Positions 54,575-61,301 of a stretch of DNA of 64,000 bases are shown here, one piece after another. Position 1 is the stretch's first letter, and each line of letters opens with the position of its first letter. The position numbers were made by a program, and so were the translations under genes. This DNA comes from Mycolicibacterium cosmeticum (lineage in GTDB: Bacteria; Actinomycetota; Actinomycetes; Mycobacteriales; Mycobacteriaceae): NCBI RefSeq assembly GCF_000613185.1, contig NZ_CCBB010000001.1, forward strand, positions 3,141,356-3,205,355, written 5' to 3'. The notes under the pieces were generated by a model. The model was not told where the DNA came from and searched no databases. It was given only the letters and a program-made list of their open reading frames with translations.

Positions 54575-55447
54575 ATGGGCAAGCATCTGGACCGCGCCAG
54601 AGCGCATTTCGGCCGGGATGCCGGCGCACTGCTCGACGGCGGTCGGTACGCGCTGGTGCACACGCGCAGCCTCGAACTCGACGACCTGCGGCCCTACGTG
54701 CCCGGCGACGACGTCCGCGATATCGACTGGAAGGCCACCGCGCGGTCCGGCCACACCCTGATCAAGCGATTCGTCTCGGAGAAACACCACAAGGTGCTGG
54801 TGGTGGCCGACACCGGGCGCAACGTCACCGCATTGGCGCCGTCGGGCGAGCTCAAACGTGACGTGGCGGCCAATGTGATCGGTGCGGTCGGGCTCGTCAC
54901 GCTGCCCCGATCCGACCAGATCGGGATGGTGGCCGGCGATGCCCGCGGCTGCGTGGACATCCGGCTGCGCCGCGGCGAGACGCACGTCGAGTACCTGCTG
55001 CACCGTTACCACCAGCACAGCACCAGCCACCCGGCACCCAGTGACATTGCGGTGCAACTGGATTGGGTGTCGCACCACTATCGGCACCGCATGCTGATCG
55101 TGGTGGTGGCCGACGAACCCGAACCCGGCCCGGCGCTCGGTGATGTGCTGGACCGGCTGACCGCCCGGCATGACGTGATGTGGGCGATGATCACCGATAT
55201 GCCGGCGGTGTCCTCCGCCGACGACGAACGGTCGGGTTTCGACGTGGCCGGTGGCGGGTTCGTGTTCGGCGGTGCCGAGCTGGGGGAGACGGTGATCCGC
55301 GCTTATCGAGCGGCCGAACAGCAACGGCGGCAGGAAGTCTCGGAGTTCCTCACCGTGCGCGGCGTCGTGCACGGCGCCTTCGGCAGCAGTGCGGGCATCA
55401 GGACGGGACTGACCGGCATGACGGAGGTGTATGCCCGTGCCCGTTGA
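54575..55447 (+). CDS. DUF58 (VWA-like) protein
   Basis: 290 residues. LRPYVPGDDVRDIDWKATARSG is the DUF58 signature, and the later MLIVVVADEPEPG region resembles a VWA strand. Usually acts with MoxR. It starts 6 nt after MoxR with a weak leader; the next gene begins inside its 3' end (17-nt overlap). Confidence 0.93.
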   Translation: MGKHLDRARAHFGRDAGALLDGGRYALVHTRSLELDDLRPYVPGDDVRDIDWKATARSGHTLIKRFVSEKHHKVLVVADTGRNVTALAPSGELKRDVAANVIGAVGLVTLPRSDQIGMVAGDARGCVDIRLRRGETHVEYLLHRYHQHSTSHPAPSDIAVQLDWVSHHYRHRMLIVVVADEPEPGPALGDVLDRLTARHDVMWAMITDMPAVSSADDERSGFDVAGGGFVFGGAELGETVIRAYRAAEQQRRQEVSEFLTVRGVVHGAFGSSAGIRTGLTGMTEVYARAR

Positions 55448-55907
55448 TCTGCTCCGCTACGTCACCGGGCCGGAACCGTACTCCCGTACCTGGTTGTGGG
55501 TGGCGGTGCTCTGCCTGGTCGTCCTGGTGCTCTGGTACGCAGGGGTTTTCGTGTACACCGCACCCGGGCGGCGGCCGACCGTGCCGCTGCTGTCCGCCGC
55601 GCGCGACCAGCTGATCAAGCGGCGCGCCGCCCACGCCATCGGCTCGATCGCGCAGCGCTACCGGCGTGGTGAACTCGCCGCGGCGCCCGCGGGTGCGGCC
55701 GTCAGCCGCGAGGTGCGCAGGTTCTTGCACCGCAGCACCGGGCTGCGCGCCGAGTACATGCAGCTGAGCGCCATCGCGAACAGTGAACTTGCCCCGGCCG
55801 CACCGGTTCTCGCCGATCTGGTCGATGCCCAGTTCAACGCTTCGTCGGCGGTGGACGTCGGCGACGTCAGCGACCGGGCCGAAGAGCTGGTTCGCACGTG
55901 GACCTGA
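55431..55907 (+). CDS. Membrane protein of the MoxR cluster
   Basis: 158 residues: a hydrophobic helix at about residues 20-44, then a soluble helical domain with AAHAIGSIAQRYRRGELAAAPAG. GGAGG precedes the ATG. Its place between DUF58 and the VWA-like proteins matches the DUF4381-type slot of other MoxR operons, but I do not see that family's signature clearly. Confidence 0.75.
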   Translation: MPVPVDLLRYVTGPEPYSRTWLWVAVLCLVVLVLWYAGVFVYTAPGRRPTVPLLSAARDQLIKRRAAHAIGSIAQRYRRGELAAAPAGAAVSREVRRFLHRSTGLRAEYMQLSAIANSELAPAAPVLADLVDAQFNASSAVDVGDVSDRAEELVRTWT

Positions 55908-56857
55908 ACTGGTGGGTGGTGGCGATCGCCGGGTGCGTGGCGCTGGCGGCGGTGATCGCCGCCGCGGCGCTGTGGCCGACGGCCGCCGGGCGCAGCCGGC
56001 TACGCCCACTGGCCAATACCGCGCGACTGACCCGGTTGCCGGAATATCGCCGCGCGGTGCGGTTGCGCACGCTGTGGCTGGCGGTGACGGCGCTGCTGCT
56101 CGTCACCGGTTTCGCCGCGGCGACGCTGGCGGCGGCCCGGCCCTCCGGTCTGCCGTCGGCGGCGAACGGCCACCTGGCACAACCGGCCGAGGACATCATG
56201 GTCTGCGCGGGCGCCCCGGCATCCGAACCGGCGGTGGCGGCGGTACTGCAGTACTTCGCCCAGAGCACACCCGGGTTCGGGGCGGAACGGATCGGACTGA
56301 CGTCGGCGAACCGCCGGGTCATCCCGCTGACCCGCGACTACCAATATGCGGCAGCGCAATTCGCCACCGCCGCCCGCCCCGGTGCGGGGCTGATCGCGAA
56401 CGTCTCCTACACCGACTACGCCGGGGATGTGGACGACGTGCTGGCCATGTGCCTGACCGGATTCCCCGACTTCGGTGAACCGGCGGGCAACCCGCGCTCG
56501 CTCATCTACGTCGGCCCCGCGGCGCTGCGCCAGTCCGGGGATCCGCGAGCCCAGCTGTTCACCGCCGACCGGCTCCGCGAGCTCGCCGAGACCGCCGCGG
56601 TGCAGGTGAACGCCGTGGTCGTCGGCTCGGACAACGGCACCCTGGACGGGCTGGTCCGGGCGACCGGGGGCTTGGCCCTACCGGCCGACGGGAACACCGC
56701 CGCGCGGGTGGCCGAGATCCGGGCCCACCCGCCCGCGGTGTCCGCCGTCGCCGAGGACGTGACCACCCGCACCGTGGAGTCCCCGGATATCCCACTGGTC
56801 CTCGCGCTGCTCGCGGTGACGGGGCTGCTGGTCTGGCCGAGGCTGGTGCGGCGATGA
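55898..56857 (+). CDS. Membrane protein, VWA-like, of the MoxR cluster
   Basis: 319 residues. Two N-terminal helices (about 5-28 and 60-80), a periplasmic or cytoplasmic alpha/beta domain, and a final helix near the C-terminus ending in RRLV-like basic residues. The central domain has a VWA-like arrangement but no clear DxSxS metal motif. The GTG overlaps the previous gene, and its stop overlaps the next ATG (ATGA). Confidence 0.72.
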   Translation: MDLNWWVVAIAGCVALAAVIAAAALWPTAAGRSRLRPLANTARLTRLPEYRRAVRLRTLWLAVTALLLVTGFAAATLAAARPSGLPSAANGHLAQPAEDIMVCAGAPASEPAVAAVLQYFAQSTPGFGAERIGLTSANRRVIPLTRDYQYAAAQFATAARPGAGLIANVSYTDYAGDVDDVLAMCLTGFPDFGEPAGNPRSLIYVGPAALRQSGDPRAQLFTADRLRELAETAAVQVNAVVVGSDNGTLDGLVRATGGLALPADGNTAARVAEIRAHPPAVSAVAEDVTTRTVESPDIPLVLALLAVTGLLVWPRLVRR

Positions 56858-57780
56858 GGTTCCTGCCCGTCCTGCATCCCGTGCTGTTGCTGATGCTGAC
56901 CGCGGTGATCCTGTGGTGCGCCGGCGCGGCGGTGTTGCGCATCAGATCCGCGGGGTGGCCACGGAAGGCGTTGTGGCGCTGGGCCGGTGTCACCGGCGCC
57001 GCGGCGCTGCTGGTGCTGGCCTGTGCGCGACCGGTGTTCGGCGACGATGTGCAGACACGCCCCGTCGGCGAGACCGCCCCGAACGTGTTCGTGGTGCTCG
57101 ACCGGTCCTCGGACATGGCCGCGGCGATGGACACCGCGCGCGCCGATATCGGGGCGTTGATCGCCCGCTACCCTCAGGGCCGCTTCGCGCTCATCTCCTT
57201 CGCCGCCGAGCCCAGCCTGGACTGGCCGTTGTCCGCGGATACCTGGAGCCTGCGCCCGGTGGTGGCCGCGCTCCGCCCGGATCCCGAACCCGTCGACGGC
57301 ATCGGCGCACCGAACCCCGGGGCGGCCGCCACCGTGCTGCGCTACCAACTGATCAGCGCCCGCCAACAGTATCCCCGCGCCGACAACCTGGTGTTCTATC
57401 TCGGTGCCGGCGCACCCGGAAGTGCTGCGCCGGCACGGGAATTCGATCTGCCGGCCACAGCCGTGACGGGCGGGGCGGTACTCGGCTACGCCGACACCGA
57501 CGCCGGCACGCTACAGCGGATCGCCGGCCAGATCGGGGTGCCGTACCTGCCGCGCGCCGGGGCGGCGCCATTGGACCGCGCCGGGGCGGCGCCGTTGGAC
57601 ACGGTGCTACCCGACGACCCGCAGAACCGGCGGCAGACCCCCACCGAGGCCGCGGTGCGGCTCACCGAGATCTACTGGGCCGCAGCGGCCGTCGCGGGTG
57701 CCCTGTTGTTGGCCGAATTGTTCGCGATCCTGCGCGAGTTCCGGCGCACCCGTTCCGTCGACGTGGCGGCACTGCAATGA
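56854..57780 (+). CDS. VWA-domain membrane protein
   Basis: 308 residues. After two helices, FVVLDRSSDMAAAMDTARADI is the VWA MIDAS motif (D-x-S-x-D/S form). A helix lies near residue 285. In MoxR systems such proteins are the remodelled substrates. A 24-bp direct repeat inside the gene duplicates RAGAAPLD. Start and stop overlap neighbours (ATGA on both sides). Confidence 0.85.
   Translation: MRFLPVLHPVLLLMLTAVILWCAGAAVLRIRSAGWPRKALWRWAGVTGAAALLVLACARPVFGDDVQTRPVGETAPNVFVVLDRSSDMAAAMDTARADIGALIARYPQGRFALISFAAEPSLDWPLSADTWSLRPVVAALRPDPEPVDGIGAPNPGAAATVLRYQLISARQQYPRADNLVFYLGAGAPGSAAPAREFDLPATAVTGGAVLGYADTDAGTLQRIAGQIGVPYLPRAGAAPLDRAGAAPLDTVLPDDPQNRRQTPTEAAVRLTEIYWAAAAVAGALLLAELFAILREFRRTRSVDVAALQ
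57553..57600 (+). repeat. 24-bp tandem duplication in the VWA gene
   Basis: Two adjacent copies (57553-57576, 57577-57600) differ at one base and stay in frame, encoding RAGAAPLD twice. Confidence 0.92.
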
Positions 57781-58478
57781 CGGGGACCGGGATGACAGGG
57801 ACCAGGAGGAAACTCCTGCTGTGGTCGGCGCCGGTCGCGGTGCTGCTGGCCCTGGTCGTGGTGAAGGCGCTGTCGGTGGTGATCGCCGGCGATTCGGCCG
57901 CCCGTAACTTCGCCGCGGGACGGCCCGATGCCCTGCGCACCGATGTCGCGGTGCTCGGTGCGCTCAACATCGTGGAACCGGCACGGGCGCACGTCGCCGC
58001 CGGCGGCCTGGCCGTGCTGGAGGACCGACTCGACGATGCGGATGCCGGCTTCGCGACGGCATTGGCGCGCACCGCGAAGGAGTCCTCCTGCCCGGTCCGG
58101 GTGGACCTTGAGCTGGTGCGCGAAACGCTGGGTGACCGGGCGGCCGGCAGGTTCGACGCCGAATCCGCAGCGGCGCACTACCGCGGCGCCCTCGAGGTGG
58201 TGCGACAGGCGCCCGAGCGGTGCTTCGGCGGCAACGCCGATCCCGATGCCGACCGCAGGGCGATCCGGGAGGCCGCGGCCGCCCGGCTGGAGGACAAGTT
58301 GCGCGCGGTGGCCGCCGCGCCGCCGCCACCTCCGCCCCCACCCGCCGTCGGGGCCCCGGCGCCGGCACCCGTCGGCGGGACGGCGCCCACCGAACGGGAT
58401 CCCGGGCGGCAACTACACCCCGGCACCGGCGACCCGCTGGAGCGCCTGCAGCAGATCCTGCAGGACGCCAAGGGTTGA
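57777..58478 (+). CDS. Membrane-anchored helical (TPR-like) protein of the MoxR cluster
   Basis: 233 residues. One N-terminal helix (about 12-36) anchors a helical region with repeats such as LEDRLDDADAGFATALARTA and AAAHYRGALEVVRQAPERC that look TPR-like, then a Pro-rich tail with an eight-Pro run. It ends the MoxR cluster, translationally coupled to the VWA gene. TPR-like proteins are common at the end of such operons. Confidence 0.75.
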   Translation: MTGTGMTGTRRKLLLWSAPVAVLLALVVVKALSVVIAGDSAARNFAAGRPDALRTDVAVLGALNIVEPARAHVAAGGLAVLEDRLDDADAGFATALARTAKESSCPVRVDLELVRETLGDRAAGRFDAESAAAHYRGALEVVRQAPERCFGGNADPDADRRAIREAAAARLEDKLRAVAAAPPPPPPPPAVGAPAPAPVGGTAPTERDPGRQLHPGTGDPLERLQQILQDAKG

Positions 58479-58595
58479 CGGGCGCGTGAGGGCCGGTGCG
58501 CGCAAGCTCGAGCGTGTTGCGACGGCTTAACGATTCGGTTGTGTCTCGGTGTTGACGCTCGCGCAATTACCCGGGCCGTGGTCAGGTGGAAGGTG

Positions 58596-59129
58596 ATGTC
58601 TACTTCCACGCTTTCCGTTGTCCGCCTGACCGCATCCGGCGTGGCGGGGCTGGCACTGCTGGCCGCCGCGGCCGGCCTGTCCGGGGCCGCGCCCACCGCC
58701 GACAGCCAGGGTTATGTCGACTCCACGGCGCGGTGTTCCGCCCCCGCCGTCGCCGTCCTGTTCGGCAGCACCTCCAGCTCGCGCATCGCCATCTGCAAGG
58801 ACGCCACCGGCGGGTACGAGTACCGCGGTGTGCGGATCCGTGACGGCGCCAAGCTGGTGCTGACGGCCACCGCGTCGGACGGCGGCTACGTCGCCGAGAG
58901 CGACGGGGTCACCTACACCGTCACGTCCAGCACGCTGAAGGTCAGCACCGGCGGCACCGTCCTGCGCAACGAGCCGTTGACCGATGTGCACGAACCGCAG
59001 GGCACGGGGGCCACCTCGAGCTCATCCACGAGCGCCACCACGACGGTGACCACCACGGTGACCTCCAGCACGCCGACCTCCACCACGCCGCTACCTCCCC
59101 CGCTGCCCGCCGAGGTGGGTTCCCGCTGA
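58596..59129 (+). CDS. Secreted Ser/Thr-rich protein, unknown
   Basis: 177 residues. Signal peptide with LTASGVAGLALLAAAAGLSGAAP and a processed start around AAPTADS. The middle has two Cys (RCSAP, ICKDA) that could pair, and the last 45 residues are Ser/Thr/Pro-rich, likely O-glycosylated in mycobacteria. GGAAGG precedes the ATG. No family recognised. Confidence 0.7.
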   Translation: MSTSTLSVVRLTASGVAGLALLAAAAGLSGAAPTADSQGYVDSTARCSAPAVAVLFGSTSSSRIAICKDATGGYEYRGVRIRDGAKLVLTATASDGGYVAESDGVTYTVTSSTLKVSTGGTVLRNEPLTDVHEPQGTGATSSSSTSATTTVTTTVTSSTPTSTTPLPPPLPAEVGSR

Positions 59130-59142
59130 CTGCTTTATTGGC

Positions 59143-59155
59143 AATGATTACCATT
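59143..59155. promoter_or_regulatory. Possible Fur/Zur-type box
   Basis: AATG-ATTAC-CATT inverted repeat (13 bp) in an AT-rich spot, overlapping a TACCAT -10 just before the downstream GTG. It resembles actinobacterial Zur boxes but differs in the centre; treat as tentative. Confidence 0.3.
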
Positions 59156-59160
59156 AAGCG

Positions 59161-59562
59161 GTGCTCGTTGCCTCGCGACTGCCGCTGTGGGTCCCCGATC
59201 TCGACGAGATCCGCGACGGCGCCCTCCGCCTGACGGTTCCGCTGGTCGAGGACGTGATCCAGATCGGGCTGGGCGGGCGGTACGACGTCGGCGGGATCGA
59301 CGTGCTCAAGTGGCCGGCCGGGCTGCTGGTGCGCCGGACCGATGGCCGGCCACTGCAGGCGCGGATCATCCGGGACGAGCCGGTCACCGTGCTGCGCGCG
59401 CCGGTGCCGCATCTGGCGCTCAGCCGGGTGGCCCCGGGATGGTGGCTGGCTCCCGATGCCGTGCCGGTCGGCCGGGCGCAAGATCTGGCGCAGCTGGTGC
59501 GCACCATCGCCACCTTCGGGCGGGCCAAACAGGATGGTGCGACGGCGTCAGCCGCAGTATGA
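59161..59562 (+). CDS. Conserved hypothetical protein, 133 residues
   Basis: No signal peptide or membrane helix. The sequence is mixed alpha/beta (VPDLDEIRDGALRLTVPLVEDVIQIGLGGRYDVGG...). No domain recognised. GTG start without ribosome binding site, behind a -10 with a palindrome, so leaderless and perhaps metal-regulated. Its 3' end overlaps the chorismate mutase gene by 15 nt on the other strand. Confidence 0.6.
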   Translation: MLVASRLPLWVPDLDEIRDGALRLTVPLVEDVIQIGLGGRYDVGGIDVLKWPAGLLVRRTDGRPLQARIIRDEPVTVLRAPVPHLALSRVAPGWWLAPDAVPVGRAQDLAQLVRTIATFGRAKQDGATASAAV

Positions 59563-60105
59563 GTGCGTGGCGAAAGCCAGTGCCTGCCGGTAGTCGGGGT
59601 CCAGCCCGAATGTCGCCCCGGCGTTGTCCAGGGCATCTCGCAGCGCCGCGGGGCATGCCGGTGAGCGCAGCAGATCCCGTTGCGCGCCAAGCTCGGTGAC
59701 GATCGTCGTGTTCAGGGCGTCGATACGGGCCCGCGACGAGGACAGGTCCGGCGCGGCCGTCGGTGCGGCGGCGGGGTCGAGTTTCCACTCCGAGAACCGC
59801 CGGTATTCGACGGCTTCGGTCGCGTGGATCTGGTCGGTGAAGATGCGGGTGACGTAGTCGGCGTCGACGTCGTGGCCGCCTGCGGTGGCGGTGACGGCCG
59901 TGAGCACCTGCTGGACCCGCGCCGGATCTTCGATATCGCCGTGGGTGATCCACTTGACCGCGGCGACCGGGTCGGCGGTCTGCAGCCGTTGGGTCGCGGC
60001 CGACACCAGGGGGTCCAGCGGGCTGGGGGCGGCGTTCGCCGTACCGGCCGGCGCCAGCACGGCGACGGCCGCCAATGCGGTGAGGACGGCGCCGCGGACG
60101 ATCAT
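59548..60105 (-). CDS. Secreted chorismate mutase (AroQ gamma type)
   Basis: 185 residues with a signal peptide ending near ANAAP. The all-helical mature region has LDPLVSAATQRLQTADPVAAVKW, RFSEWKLDP and two Cys near the C-terminus (SPACPAAL, HSYCG) that may form a disulfide, as in the secreted M. tuberculosis enzyme Rv1885c. It turns chorismate into prephenate outside the cell. The start overlaps the upstream tetR stop by ATGA, so it is in that operon. Confidence 0.9.
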   Translation of the reverse strand: MIVRGAVLTALAAVAVLAPAGTANAAPSPLDPLVSAATQRLQTADPVAAVKWITHGDIEDPARVQQVLTAVTATAGGHDVDADYVTRIFTDQIHATEAVEYRRFSEWKLDPAAAPTAAPDLSSSRARIDALNTTIVTELGAQRDLLRSPACPAALRDALDNAGATFGLDPDYRQALAFATHSYCG

Positions 60106-60692
60106 GGTCGCAGTGCCACCGTGCCGGGCTCGGCGGCCACCGCCAGCAGGCGCTGTGCGCGGTCGAGCAGGATGCGATGCAGGTCGGCGTCGGAGACGTC
60201 GCTGAGGTGCGGCTCGGTGGTGCTGCCGAAAATGCCGGCAGTGAGCATCCCGATGGTCACGCGCGTCTCGACGTCCACCGTCGGGCCGATCAGCAACTCG
60301 CGCAGGCGATCACCGCATTCCTCGAACTCCTTGTGGGCCCGCACCAGCTCCAGGACCGCGGGGTCACCGTAGAACATCGTGCCGATCCGGCGGTGCCGGA
60401 TCGCCATCTCGACGAATCCGCTGATGGTCGCGTCGCGGCGGGACTCCGGGTTGGAGATCGTCTCGGCGACGCGCACCAGGCGGTCCATATCGTCGAAGAC
60501 CGGACGCACCACCGACAGCACGATGTCGTCCTTGGTGTGGAACTGGTAGTAGATGGCGGCCTTGCTGACCCCGAGGTGGTCGGCGATCATCTGCAGGGAT
60601 GTGCCGTTGACGCCTCGCTCGGCGAACAGATGCAGGGCGGCCTCGAGAACGCGCTCACGGGCGAAGCCGCGTTGTGCCACTGGCTTGGCCAT
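60102..60692 (-). CDS. TetR-family regulator next to mmpS-mmpL
   Basis: 196 residues from ATG 60692, which has AAAGGAGG upstream. HTH: GTSLQMIADHLGVSKAAIYYQFHTKDDIVLSVV. Divergent from mmpS-mmpL with an inverted repeat in between; likely represses the transporter and the chorismate mutase behind it. Confidence 0.88.
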   Translation of the reverse strand: MAKPVAQRGFARERVLEAALHLFAERGVNGTSLQMIADHLGVSKAAIYYQFHTKDDIVLSVVRPVFDDMDRLVRVAETISNPESRRDATISGFVEMAIRHRRIGTMFYGDPAVLELVRAHKEFEECGDRLRELLIGPTVDVETRVTIGMLTAGIFGSTTEPHLSDVSDADLHRILLDRAQRLLAVAAEPGTVALRP

Positions 60693-60792
60693 GCGACCCG
60701 CCTCCTTTCCTCGGTCGAGCTTGTGACCTGCCGCGCATCTTCGCACGGGCAGTATCCGGCATCACAGACTTTGACGCTCGCCTTGTCCTAAC

Positions 60793-60808
60793 TTAGCCGA
60801 TTGGCTAA
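60793..60808. promoter_or_regulatory. Inverted repeat between tetR and mmpS
   Basis: TTAGCC-GATT-GGCTAA, perfect 6-bp arms. A related partial site with CTAGCTAG and CCTAAG lies 15-28 nt downstream. Likely operator of the TetR regulator. Confidence 0.6.
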
Positions 60809-60869
60809 TCTCGTCCAGTCGACTAGCTAGCCTAAGTGAGGCTGTTCACCATCGGACGGAGTCGGGGCG

Positions 60870-61301
60870 ATGAACGTGTTGAAGCGGGCGTGGATACCGC
60901 TGGTCATTGTGGTCGTGGTCGCCGTCGCGTCGTTCACCGTGATGCGGGTGCGGACGTTCTTCGGCACCGGTCCCGGTTACGTCTCGACCGAGAACAGTGC
61001 GTCCGACGAGAGCGAGCCGTTCGACCCCAAGGTCGTCAAATACGAGATCTGGGGTGAGCCGGGCGCGACGGCCAACATCAACTACATGGACCTCGACGCC
61101 AAGCCGCAGCGGGCCGACAACGCCCCGCTGCCGTGGACGTTGACGCTGAGCACCACCGCCCCGTCGGTGTTCCCCACCATCTCCGGGCAGGGTGACGGTT
61201 CCACGTTGTCCTGCCGCATCACCGTCGACGACGAAGTGAAAGACGAACGTACCGTCGACGGTGTCGGCGCCCACACCTACTGCTTGGTGAAATCCGCATG
61301 A
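60870..61301 (+). CDS. MmpS-family membrane accessory protein
   Basis: 143 residues: one N-terminal helix ([26 protein letters not shown]) and an external beta-rich domain with [17 protein letters not shown] and [17 protein letters not shown], the MmpS pattern. It supports its MmpL transporter in export of lipids or siderophores. Stop overlaps the mmpL start (ATGA). Confidence 0.94.
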   Translation: MNVLKRAWIPLVIVVVVAVASFTVMRVRTFFGTGPGYVSTENSASDESEPFDPKVVKYEIWGEPGATANINYMDLDAKPQRADNAPLPWTLTLSTTAPSVFPTISGQGDGSTLSCRITVDDEVKDERTVDGVGAHTYCLVKSA

